From NCBI GenBank assembly GCA_900768815.1, contig CAAGEE010000002.1, forward strand, positions 248,001-312,000: a stretch of 64,000 nt of DNA, written 5' to 3'. The position numbers were made by a program, and so were the translations under genes. This stretch comes from Bacilli bacterium (lineage in GTDB: Bacteria; Bacillota_I; Bacilli_A; RF39; UBA660). Positions 18,293 to 26,404 of this stretch are shown here, piece after piece; position 1 is the first letter of the stretch; each line of letters starts with the position of its first letter. Under the pieces are notes generated by a model, which saw only the letters and a program-made list of their open reading frames with translations, was not told where the DNA came from and searched no databases.

Positions 18293-18781
18293 TCATTTAT
18301 TAATTCTTTCATATATTACATGATGATATGTTATACCATTATATTCTTTTGTTACTAGGATTTTTCTTGTCCAATCGTTTTTATTTAGTTTTGGAAAATA
18401 GGCATCTGCTGGAGAAGAATCTTCTATTTCTGTTAATATTATTTTGTTTGCTTTAGGAAAAAATTCTTCATAGATTTTAGCTCCACCTATTACCATTACC
18501 TCTTCATTTACTGTGTTTAAATAATTTAATAATTTGTCAATACTATTGTATACTTTTAAATTATCTTTTTCTGGTAATTCTTGATGTGTTAAGACTAAGT
18601 GAGTTCTTTTTGGAAGTAGTCCTGGTAGGGACTCAAGTGTTTTTCTACCTAGTATTATTTTTTTATTTATGGTTTGTTCCCTGAAGAATTTCATATCATC
18701 TGGAATGCACCATATTAATTTATTATCCTTGCCTAATTCATTGTTTTTGCCTACGGCGGCAATTAAGGTTAATGTTGCCAT
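18293..18781 (-). CDS. folA: Dihydrofolate reductase
   Basis: A 162-residue DHFR, reducing dihydrofolate with NADPH. Visible: LIAAVGKNNELG at the N-terminus, LIWCIPDDMKFFRE with the substrate-binding Asp, ILGRKTLESLP (NADPH-binding), and VMVIGGAKIYEEFFP. The start follows the thyA stop with no gap, so thyA and folA form a coupled operon: ThyA produces dihydrofolate and DHFR recycles it. Confidence 0.96.
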   Translation of the reverse strand: MATLTLIAAVGKNNELGKDNKLIWCIPDDMKFFREQTINKKIILGRKTLESLPGLLPKRTHLVLTHQELPEKDNLKVYNSIDKLLNYLNTVNEEVMVIGGAKIYEEFFPKANKIILTEIEDSSPADAYFPKLNKNDWTRKILVTKEYNGITYHHVIYERINK

Positions 18782-19633
18782 TTAAATACCTATATCAAAT
18801 TTCATTTGGGGATTTTTTTCTTTTATTTCGGCTCTTGGATAATCGATTATTTTTATATCATCTACTGTAAAATCATAAAAATTTGTTTTTTCGGGATTTA
18901 ACCAGATTTTTGGTTCACATTCTACTGGAGTTCTTTTTAATAATTCTTTTACCTGTTTGATATGACGATCATATATTTGTATATTATTATAAAACCAAGT
19001 AAAACGACCTGGAGTTAGGCCTAAGTGTCTGGCAATTAAATGTAGAAAAACTAAATACTGAACTTGATTTATGCAACCGGCTGTTGCAAAATCACTTGAA
19101 CGTTGAGTTAGACACATATCTAGATAGTCTACTCCGTCCTTTCCATGACGTACATTCCATTCCGTCATAAAAGCACAAGGTTTTAGACCATGTATATCTT
19201 TAAAGTCATCTTCTTGCCAAAGACTTATAATGTGGCGTCTGCCGTCTGGGTTTTCTTCTAATCCTTTGATTAGATTTTTAACTAAGTTATGTCTTCTTAC
19301 AGTTTCACCATAAACAGCACCAATTGTTCTATTTCCAATGTCCCATTCATCCCACCAGGTTACACCATATTTATCTCTTAAAAGATTAAGATCATTAGAT
19401 TCATCTTGATAAATCCATAATAATTCACCAACACTGGATTTTACAGCGATTGGTCGTAAAGTTATTAATGGGCTTTCTCCTTTAGTTAAATCATATGTAC
19501 ACATTCCATGATTAATACTTAGGGTATGAGCAGTAGTACCATCAGCGTAATGGGTTCTTGGATTTTTATCAAGGCATCCTTCCTTTAATATCTTTCTAAA
19601 TATTTGTTTTGTATACTTATCACCTTTTGTCAT
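18782..19633 (-). CDS. thyA: Thymidylate synthase
   Basis: A 283-residue ThyA making dTMP from dUMP and methylene-tetrahydrofolate. Catalytic Cys153 lies in GLKPCAFMTEW; the dUMP phosphate-binding Arg in TQRSSDF; the C-terminal part has YDRHIKQVKELL. The segment after QRSSD (ATAGCINQVQYLVFLH) replaces the usual GLPFN loop and marks the divergent clade found in Clostridia and Bacilli gut genomes. ATG 19633 follows GGGAGGATATAAA. First gene of thyA-folA. Confidence 0.95.
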   Translation of the reverse strand: MTKGDKYTKQIFRKILKEGCLDKNPRTHYADGTTAHTLSINHGMCTYDLTKGESPLITLRPIAVKSSVGELLWIYQDESNDLNLLRDKYGVTWWDEWDIGNRTIGAVYGETVRRHNLVKNLIKGLEENPDGRRHIISLWQEDDFKDIHGLKPCAFMTEWNVRHGKDGVDYLDMCLTQRSSDFATAGCINQVQYLVFLHLIARHLGLTPGRFTWFYNNIQIYDRHIKQVKELLKRTPVECEPKIWLNPEKTNFYDFTVDDIKIIDYPRAEIKEKNPQMKFDIGI

Positions 19634-19722
19634 TTTATATCCTCCCTACGTTAACTAATTGTATCATATCAGCCAAAATATTATGTGTTGCTTTTGCAAC
19701 AAATATAAAATTATACAAAAGA

Positions 19723-19753
19723 AAAAACGATTAGTAATCACTTAATCGTTTTT
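19723..19753 (-). terminator. Terminator of the dnaK-dnaJ operon
   Basis: Stem AAAAACGATTA/TAATCGTTTTT followed by TTTTTTCTTTTG on the minus strand. The last codons and stop of dnaJ (19744-19742) lie in the stem. Confidence 0.88.
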
Positions 19754-20902
19754 CTCAACAAACTTATCAAAATCGTTGATTTCTCTTGTTGTCATGTCTG
19801 TATCTTTTAACTTTTCTATTAGAGTTTTTTGCTCTCTAGTTAGTTTTTTAGGTGTGTAAACTCTAAATATTACATACATATCTCCTTTATGTCTACGATA
19901 TTCATTATTTACACCTTTACCTCTAATTTTTTGTTTTTCTCCAGAAGATGTTCCAGCATCTACAGTTAATTTTACGTTTCCATATAATGTAGGAATCATT
20001 TTCTTACAACCTAGAATGGCTTCTGTTAGAGTTAATGGTACTTCTAGGTAGATATCATCATTATCTCTTGTATAGTAGTCATGTTCACCCACTACATATT
20101 CTAAGTATAAGTCACCATTTTCTCCACCATTTGTTCCTGGGTTACCTTTACCAGTTATTCTTTGACGATCACCGGTATTTACTCCAGCTGGAATATTAAT
20201 AGTGATTCTTTTGTTCTTTTTGATACGTCCCTTACCATTACATTCACTACATTTTCTTTTATATATTTTACCAGTTCCATCACAGTCTGGACATGGTCCT
20301 TTTGATAAGAATGAACCAAGCATTGTTTGTCTTTGACTAGTTACTGTTCCTGTACCATGACAAGTTTCACATGTTTCTGGTTCAAATCCTCCGTTACCAT
20401 GACATTCTTCACATTCTTCGACAACGTCTATATTGAACTTCTTTTCTGTACCAAACACAGCTTCTTCAAAATCTAGTTTCATACGCATTAGTACATCAGA
20501 GCCACGCGTTTTTCTAGTTCTTGATGAGGAAGAGCCACCAAAGTTTTGAAAACCTCCAAATGAGCTTCCACTACCGCTACCAAAGAATGAATCAAAGATA
20601 TCACCAAAATCAAAACCAGAGGCATCAAAGCCGCCAAAACCACCATAATTGGCTCCACCACCGGCATAAGAATTATTCACACCAGCATGGCCATATTGAT
20701 CATACATTTTACGTTTTGATTCATCTGATAATACTTCATAAGCCTCTTGGGCTTCTTTAAATTTATCAGCAGCATTAGGATCATCTTTATTTAAATCTGG
20801 GTGATATTGTTTGGCTTTTTTACGGAAAGCACTTTTTATTTCAGCGGCACTAGCATTTTTATCTACTCCTAGTACCTCATAATAATCTCTTTTATCTGCC
20901 AT
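19742..20902 (-). CDS. dnaJ: Chaperone DnaJ
   Basis: A 386-residue full-length DnaJ, co-chaperone stimulating DnaK ATPase. J-domain residues 1-70 with the HPD motif (QYHPDLN), a Gly/Phe-rich linker, four CxxCxGxG zinc motifs (CEECHGNG, CETCHGTG, CPDCDGTG, CSECNGKG), then the C-terminal substrate-binding domain. Start at ATG 20902; a GTG in frame at 20911 is part of the AGAGGTG ribosome binding site. It lies 14 bp after pepF. Confidence 0.96.
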   Translation of the reverse strand: MADKRDYYEVLGVDKNASAAEIKSAFRKKAKQYHPDLNKDDPNAADKFKEAQEAYEVLSDESKRKMYDQYGHAGVNNSYAGGGANYGGFGGFDASGFDFGDIFDSFFGSGSGSSFGGFQNFGGSSSSRTRKTRGSDVLMRMKLDFEEAVFGTEKKFNIDVVEECEECHGNGGFEPETCETCHGTGTVTSQRQTMLGSFLSKGPCPDCDGTGKIYKRKCSECNGKGRIKKNKRITINIPAGVNTGDRQRITGKGNPGTNGGENGDLYLEYVVGEHDYYTRDNDDIYLEVPLTLTEAILGCKKMIPTLYGNVKLTVDAGTSSGEKQKIRGKGVNNEYRRHKGDMYVIFRVYTPKKLTREQKTLIEKLKDTDMTTREINDFDKFVEKND

Positions 20903-20916
20903 TTTTTGCACCTCTT

Positions 20917-22713
20917 TTACTTACTTAATTTTATAAATTCATCTAATGTCCTTCTAAATACATTCATTGCTTCATCAAATACTTTGGTATCAGTCAAATC
21001 TACATCAATTATTTTTAAAACTTCTAATGGATAGTTTCTTCCAGAGGCTTTTAAAAATTCAATGTATTTTTCTTTAAACCCAGGGGTTTTATTAACAATA
21101 TTTTTAGCAATGTAGGAAGCAATAGATAAACCTGTTGCATATTTATAAACATAAAATGGAGAATAGAAATGCGGTATTCTTAAACATTCATATTTAATTT
21201 CTTCATCTAAGACTACTTTATTACCAAAATATAATTTATTTAAGTCATAATAGTAATTACAAATATTATCGGTAGTTAATACTTCTCCTTTATCAGTTAA
21301 TTCATGAATATACTTTTCAAATTCGGCAAACATTGTTTGTCTAAAAATAGTACTTTTAAATGTATTTAGGCGATCTTCTAATACACTTAGTTTTTCTTCT
21401 TTGGTTTTTGCTTTTTCTTCCATATAGTAAGATAGCAACATTTCATTTACAGTTGAAGCTATCTCAGCTAAAAAGATTGGATATTCATGATTACCATAAG
21501 TGTTGTACTTATTCGAAAAATATGTATGCATAGAATGTCCTAATTCATGAGCTAAAGTGGAAACATCATTATAAGTATTTGTATAATTTAATAAGACAAA
21601 TGGTTTAGTATCATAACCACCACATGAATAAGCACCAGATTTTTTATTCTTATTAGGATACTTGTCTATCCAACCATCTGTAAAAGCTGTCTTTAAAACT
21701 TCTTTGTACTCATCACCTAAAATACTAAGAGCATCTAAAACTATATTTTTACCTTCTTCAAAACTATATTCTTTATCATCTTGTTTTGTTACAGAAACAT
21801 AACTATCATAGATATGAAAATCTTTTTGATTTAAAAGTCTTTGTTTTGCTTGATAGTATTCATATAATGAAGATAAGTTTTTATGAACAGTTTCAATCAA
21901 ATTAGTATATAGTTTTACAGGAACATTATCTGAAAACAGACTTTCTTCAAGACTAGATACGTAGTGTCTTAATTTACTTGATGTACTTAAAGCTTCACTA
22001 GTTGCTGCTAGGGTTGAAGTTAGAGTGTTTTTTACACTTCCGTAGCCTTTATGATAATTAAGAAAAGCGGCTTTACGTACTCTTCTTACTTTATCTTTTA
22101 GATAGATACTATAATTACTAGAATTTAATTCTACAAACTTGCCATTACTGTCTTTTATCTTAGTAAATTTTAAGTCTGCATCCATAAGATAGGAGGCTGT
22201 ATCACTACTACTATCAATTACCTTAGCATAGGCTGATACTATTTTTTCTTCTTCTTTCGATAGAGTATGTTCTTTATATCTAAGAATATCTTCTATATTA
22301 TGACGATATTTTTCTAAGTCTTTTTCTTCTGTAAAGTATGATAATATTTTTGACTTATCGCATGCTAATATAGTTGGTGTTGCAAAAGATGTTTTTTCTT
22401 GAAACGTTTGATATAAGTTTTGTACTTTACCAGATAGTTCTTGATACATACTGTTTGCTAGGTCTTCATCGCTTTTTCTAATAGCATATGTGTATAATTT
22501 TTCAAAAAGCCTAGTTGTCGCATTATATAGCTCTAAAAAATTTAAAAAGTCTTTACTTGTTAACGTGAATTTTTCTTTCATTGTTTCTAATTTTACAATA
22601 TTATCCTTAACTACTTGAAAATCTGCTTTTAATTCTTTGTCTGATTTATAGATACTTTCTAAATTCCATTTATCTTTTTTCTCTACTTCATTTCTTTCTA
22701 ATAGTTTTTCCAT
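20917..22713 (-). CDS. pepF: Oligoendopeptidase F (M3 metallopeptidase)
   Basis: A 598-residue M3-family zinc oligopeptidase that degrades short peptides in the cytoplasm. The catalytic site is LAHELGHSMHTYFS (HExxH), with the third zinc ligand expected in FLAEIASTVNEMLL downstream. The C-terminal segment IPHFYSPFYVYKYATG is typical of PepF. Length matches the family (about 600). Unusually it sits between dnaK and dnaJ, so it may be read from the HrcA-controlled promoter; a hairpin at 22731-22768 separates it from dnaK. Confidence 0.94.
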   Translation of the reverse strand: MEKLLERNEVEKKDKWNLESIYKSDKELKADFQVVKDNIVKLETMKEKFTLTSKDFLNFLELYNATTRLFEKLYTYAIRKSDEDLANSMYQELSGKVQNLYQTFQEKTSFATPTILACDKSKILSYFTEEKDLEKYRHNIEDILRYKEHTLSKEEEKIVSAYAKVIDSSSDTASYLMDADLKFTKIKDSNGKFVELNSSNYSIYLKDKVRRVRKAAFLNYHKGYGSVKNTLTSTLAATSEALSTSSKLRHYVSSLEESLFSDNVPVKLYTNLIETVHKNLSSLYEYYQAKQRLLNQKDFHIYDSYVSVTKQDDKEYSFEEGKNIVLDALSILGDEYKEVLKTAFTDGWIDKYPNKNKKSGAYSCGGYDTKPFVLLNYTNTYNDVSTLAHELGHSMHTYFSNKYNTYGNHEYPIFLAEIASTVNEMLLSYYMEEKAKTKEEKLSVLEDRLNTFKSTIFRQTMFAEFEKYIHELTDKGEVLTTDNICNYYYDLNKLYFGNKVVLDEEIKYECLRIPHFYSPFYVYKYATGLSIASYIAKNIVNKTPGFKEKYIEFLKASGRNYPLEVLKIIDVDLTDTKVFDEAMNVFRRTLDEFIKLSK

Positions 22714-22730
22714 TTTATATTAAAATTAGT

Positions 22731-22768
22731 AATAAGAAGTAGTACTTAAATTAAGCCTACTTCTTATT
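22731..22768 (-). terminator. Hairpin between dnaK and pepF (partial terminator or processing site)
   Basis: Perfect 12-bp stem AATAAGAAGTAG/CTACTTCTTATT. On the minus strand the tail is only ACTAATTTTAAT, so it probably attenuates or protects RNA more than it stops transcription. Confidence 0.55.
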
Positions 22769-22783
22769 TTTTCCTTTCTATTT

Positions 22784-24625
22784 TTATTCTTCTTCAATAT
22801 CTGCTTCTTTTACATCATCGTCTTTTTTATTTTTTTTGCTTGGTTTTTCTTCATTTTCTTTTTTGTCATCATTTGATGTCTGTTCACGTTCTTTAGCAGC
22901 TTGTTCATAGACTTTTGTTGCTAGAGCCATAGCTTTTTCTTGAAGTTTATCTTTTTCTTTCTTGATTTCGTCAATATCTCCACCTTCAAGAGCTTTCTTT
23001 AAGTCTTTGATTAGGTCTTCAGCTTCTTCTACTTCTTTCTTATCGGCTTTGTCACCTAAATCTTTAATAGCTTTTTCTGTTTGGAATACCATTTGTTCAG
23101 CTTCATTTTTAACTTCAGCTTCTTCTTTACGTTTTTCATCAGCTTCTTTATTTTCTTCAGCTTCTTTACGCATTTTTTCGATTTCTTCATCGGTTAAGTT
23201 TGTACTTGAAGTAATAGTAATTGATTGTTCTTTGTTAGTTCCTAAATCTTTAGCTTTTACATTAACAATACCATTAGCATCAATATCAAATGTTACTTCA
23301 ATTTGTGGTACTCCTCTTGGTGCAGGAGGAATATTTCCTAATTGGAATCTTCCTAAAGTCTTATTGTCAGCAGCCATTGGACGTTCACCTTGTAAGATAT
23401 GAATATCAACAGCTGGTTGATTATCAGCCGCAGTTGAGAATACTTCTTTTTTAGAAGTTGGAATTGTTGTATTTCTTGGAATTAGGGTTGTCATAACTCC
23501 ACCTAAAGTTTCAAGTCCTAAAGATAGAGGTGTAACATCTAGTAAAACGATATCATTAACATCACCTGTTAGAACTCCACCTTGAATAGCAGCACCCATA
23601 GCAACAACTTCATCAGGGTTAACTTCACGTGAAGGTTCTTTTCCTAGTTCTTTAGTAATTAAATCATATACCATTGGTACACGAGTAGATCCACCTACTA
23701 AAATTACTTTATCAAGATCTTTTTTAGTCATATGAGCATCTTTTAAAGCTTTTCTAACTGGTTCTAGTGTTGATTCTACTAAGTCAGAAATTAGGTCTTC
23801 AAATTTTGCTCTTGTTAAAGTCATGTCTAAGTGTAGAGGCTCGCCATCTTCTCCTTTAGCAATAAATGGTGCAGATACTTGAGTTGATACCATTCCTGAC
23901 AAGTCTTTTTTGGCTTTTTCTGCAACTTCTTTTAAACGTTGCATTGCCATCTTATCTTTTGATAAGTCAACTCCATTTTCTTTTTTAAATTCTTTTACTA
24001 AGTATTCGATAATTCTTTCATCAAAATCATCTCCACCTAGATGGTTATTACCAGCAGTTGCTTTAACTTCAAATACACCATCACCTAATTCTAGGATAGA
24101 TACATCGAAAGTACCACCACCTAAGTCATAAACTAGAATTGTTTGGCCTTCATCTTTTTCAAGTCCATATGCTAAGGCTGCAGCAGTCGGTTCATTGATA
24201 ATTCTTTCTACTTCTAATCCAGCAATTTTACCAGCATTTTTTGTTGCTTGACGTTGTGAATCGTTGAAGTATGCAGGAACTGTAATAACTGCTTTAGTAA
24301 CTTTTTCTCCTAAATAACTTTCGGCATAATCTTTAATGTATGATAAAATCATTGCTGAAATTTCTTCTGGAGTATATTTTTTACCTTCTAGTTCTACTTT
24401 TTCACTAGTTCCCATTTTTCTTTTAATTGATGAAACAGTATTTGGATTAGTCAAAGCTTGACGCTTTGCTGATTCACCAACAATTCTTTCTCCTTTTTTG
24501 AAGGCAACAACTGATGGAGTTGTTCTTGATCCTTCTGGATTTGGAATTACTTTTGGTGCTCCTGCTTCTAGTACAGCAGCACATGAATTTGTTGTACCTA
24601 AATCGATACCTATTATTTTACTCAT
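22784..24625 (-). CDS. dnaK: Chaperone DnaK (Hsp70)
   Basis: A 613-residue Hsp70. ATPase domain begins IGIDLGTTNSCAAVLE and contains VPAYFNDSQRQATKNAG, INEPTAAALAYG and VYDLGGGTFDVS; the substrate-binding domain contains TPLSLGLETLGG and the helical lid follows, with a Lys/Glu-rich tail ending in EADIEEE. Third gene of hrcA-grpE-dnaK, 15 bp after grpE. Confidence 0.98.
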   Translation of the reverse strand: MSKIIGIDLGTTNSCAAVLEAGAPKVIPNPEGSRTTPSVVAFKKGERIVGESAKRQALTNPNTVSSIKRKMGTSEKVELEGKKYTPEEISAMILSYIKDYAESYLGEKVTKAVITVPAYFNDSQRQATKNAGKIAGLEVERIINEPTAAALAYGLEKDEGQTILVYDLGGGTFDVSILELGDGVFEVKATAGNNHLGGDDFDERIIEYLVKEFKKENGVDLSKDKMAMQRLKEVAEKAKKDLSGMVSTQVSAPFIAKGEDGEPLHLDMTLTRAKFEDLISDLVESTLEPVRKALKDAHMTKKDLDKVILVGGSTRVPMVYDLITKELGKEPSREVNPDEVVAMGAAIQGGVLTGDVNDIVLLDVTPLSLGLETLGGVMTTLIPRNTTIPTSKKEVFSTAADNQPAVDIHILQGERPMAADNKTLGRFQLGNIPPAPRGVPQIEVTFDIDANGIVNVKAKDLGTNKEQSITITSSTNLTDEEIEKMRKEAEENKEADEKRKEEAEVKNEAEQMVFQTEKAIKDLGDKADKKEVEEAEDLIKDLKKALEGGDIDEIKKEKDKLQEKAMALATKVYEQAAKEREQTSNDDKKENEEKPSKKNKKDDDVKEADIEEE

Positions 24626-24640
24626 ATATTATCTCTCCTT

Positions 24641-25282
24641 TTATAATTGATTTATTTTTACTGAGGCAGGTCTTATGACTCTGTCTTTTAATTTATAACC
24701 TTTTTGTAATACTTCTAATACTTCTTCATCTTGATGTTCAGCTAGACTATCAGTTATTAGAGCTTGTTCTTGCGTTGGATCAAATATTTCTCCAACTCTT
24801 GATATTTCTTCTACTCCAAACTTTTGTAGGACACCATTTAATGATGCATACATTATTTTAAATCCGGCCAGAAACTTTGATAGTTCATCAGTTAAATTAT
24901 TATCATCTAACTTGATAGCTCTTTCAAAATTATCTAGGATTGGAAGTATTTCCATAATCAAGTTTTGATTGGCATACTTTAACATGCCAGCGGTTTCTTC
25001 ATCTTTACGTCGACGATAATTTACTAATTCAGCTTGAGCTAATTTTACCTTGTCTGTTAAAGATTGGTTTAATTCTTCCAGTTCTTTTACTTTAGCAAGT
25101 AACTCTTCTTCTTTTTTATTATCATGTTTTTCATTACAGCAGCAACCATGTTCGTGATGTGCTTTATCATGATGGTGATGTTTGCAATGTTCTTTATTTT
25201 CATGATGCTGTTCATGTTTATTTTCTTGTGAAGATTTTTCTTCCTCTTTTAATTCTTCAATGTTTTCTTTTTCTTTGTTCAT
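24641..25282 (-). CDS. grpE: Nucleotide exchange factor GrpE with His/Cys-rich N-terminal extension
   Basis: A 213-residue GrpE, which releases ADP from DnaK. The long coiled coil begins near residue 60 (LAKVKELEELNQSL), followed by NYRRRKDEETAGMLKYAN and the C-terminal beta domain with LQKGYKLKDRVIRPASVKI. The first 55 residues are unusual: between residues 23 and 53 there are 12 His and 4 Cys, including HHHH and GCCC, a composition expected to bind transition metals. GrpE N-termini are normally acidic and disordered without this. Whether it senses or stores metal is unknown. Confidence 0.95.
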   Translation of the reverse strand: MNKEKENIEELKEEEKSSQENKHEQHHENKEHCKHHHHDKAHHEHGCCCNEKHDNKKEEELLAKVKELEELNQSLTDKVKLAQAELVNYRRRKDEETAGMLKYANQNLIMEILPILDNFERAIKLDDNNLTDELSKFLAGFKIMYASLNGVLQKFGVEEISRVGEIFDPTQEQALITDSLAEHQDEEVLEVLQKGYKLKDRVIRPASVKINQL

Positions 25283-25288
25283 ACTCTC

Positions 25289-26278
25289 CTACCTTTCAAT
25301 GTTTTCCTTCATGTATTCTAGCATAGAAACAACTTGATCATATTCCATTCGTTTTGGGCCAATGATTGCTATTGTTCCTTCCTCTGTAGGTGTTTTAAAT
25401 CTTGTTTTTATAACTGTAACATCATCATCTATGTTACTTTCAGCACCAATATATACTTTAATATTATTCTCGTCATCTTCTTCAATATTACGAAGAACTT
25501 CTTTATCTTCTAGTTTGTTATATATATTTTTTATTTTCTCAATATTAGTGCTAAATTCAGGTTGTTCCAATATTTTATGTCTACCTACAACATTTACTTC
25601 TTGATTAGTAAAATCATTAAACACATGATAGAAGGCATTATATAATTGTTCATGCTGTTTTACGTATTTACCAATGATTGGCTTTATTTCATATTCTAGT
25701 TTTGCACTTACTTCATCTATTGGTGTGCCTGCTATTAAATTATTTATTAGGTTGACTGTTTTCTTAATTTCTTCTAATGAGACATCTTGCAACTTAATAT
25801 TTTTGTGTTCTACATGTCCTTTGTCAGTAACAATTATAACAATCATACTATTTTCATCAATTGGTACTACTTCTATTTGTTTAAGTAGATTTTCATGTGA
25901 AGTACTTCCAAGAACAACTGTTGTGTAATTAGTAATATCTGAAATTACTTGTAAACTTTTAGTAATTACATCAGATAAAGCTAATTGTTGATTTCTAAAG
26001 ACTATTTGTAACTTTAACATATCTTCAGCATTCATTTCTTTTATTTCCATTAAGTTATCTACGTAATAACGATAACCAGTTTCACTTGGAACTCTACCAG
26101 ATGATGTATGAGTCTTTTCTAGCAAGCCTGCATTTTCAAGAGCAGCCATTTCATTTCTAACTGTTGCACTTGAACATTTTAAGGTTTTTGATATTATTTT
26201 TGAACCAATTGGCTTAGCTTCTTTTATATATCTTTCTACGATTAATTTTAGAATGTTGCTTTGTCTTTTTGTTAACAT
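25289..26278 (-). CDS. hrcA: Heat-shock repressor HrcA
   Basis: A 329-residue HrcA, repressor of class I heat-shock genes, whose folding depends on GroE in Bacillus. N-terminal winged helix: LTKRQSNILKLIVERYI and SSATVRNEMAALENAGLLEKTHTSSGRVPSE, followed by a GAF-like domain. Start ATG 26278 follows AGGAGGTTGATTA. It is the first gene of its own operon and two CIRCE operators lie directly upstream, which fits autoregulation. Confidence 0.97.
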   Translation of the reverse strand: MLTKRQSNILKLIVERYIKEAKPIGSKIISKTLKCSSATVRNEMAALENAGLLEKTHTSSGRVPSETGYRYYVDNLMEIKEMNAEDMLKLQIVFRNQQLALSDVITKSLQVISDITNYTTVVLGSTSHENLLKQIEVVPIDENSMIVIIVTDKGHVEHKNIKLQDVSLEEIKKTVNLINNLIAGTPIDEVSAKLEYEIKPIIGKYVKQHEQLYNAFYHVFNDFTNQEVNVVGRHKILEQPEFSTNIEKIKNIYNKLEDKEVLRNIEEDDENNIKVYIGAESNIDDDVTVIKTRFKTPTEEGTIAIIGPKRMEYDQVVSMLEYMKENIER

Positions 26279-26290
26279 TTAATCAACCTC

Positions 26291-26317
26291 CTAGCACTAT
26301 CATCTCACTTGTGCTAA
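26291..26317 (-). promoter_or_regulatory. CIRCE operator 1 (HrcA binding site)
   Basis: Inverted repeat of the form CTAGCACTA-N9-TTGTGCTAA, matching the CIRCE plan of 9-9-9 bases. It lies at the expected transcription start, between the -10 and hrcA. Confidence 0.85.
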
Positions 26318-26321
26318 TTAT

Positions 26322-26350
26322 ATTGTATGACTTTCTTTAGCACTTGTCAA
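26322..26350 (-). promoter_or_regulatory. Promoter of the hrcA-grpE-dnaK operon
   Basis: Minus strand: TTGACA (26350-26345), exactly 17 bp, TACAAT (26327-26322). The -35 lies within CIRCE 2 and the start site within or next to CIRCE 1, so HrcA would block RNA polymerase at both ends. Confidence 0.85.
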
Positions 26351-26363
26351 CCATTTGTGCTAA
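26337..26363 (-). promoter_or_regulatory. CIRCE operator 2 (HrcA binding site)
   Basis: Inverted repeat TTAGCACTT-N9-TTGTGCTAA with 9-9-9 spacing, overlapping the -35 of the heat-shock promoter. Confidence 0.88.
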
Positions 26364-26371
26364 TTTTATTT

Positions 26372-26404
26372 AAAAAATTAAGAAGTAATAAATTTACTCC
26401 TTAA
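26372..26404 (-). terminator. Terminator of the pilin-like lectin gene
   Basis: Stem TTAAGAAGTAA/TTACTCCTTAA (one mismatch) followed by TTTTTTAAAT on the minus strand. The stop codon at 26403-26401 is inside the first arm. Confidence 0.8.

Noticed and set aside
19686..19701. Hairpin TGTTGC/GCAACA before thyA
   Set aside because: Only 6 bp with no T-run on the minus strand; possibly an operator or chance palindrome, too little to annotate.
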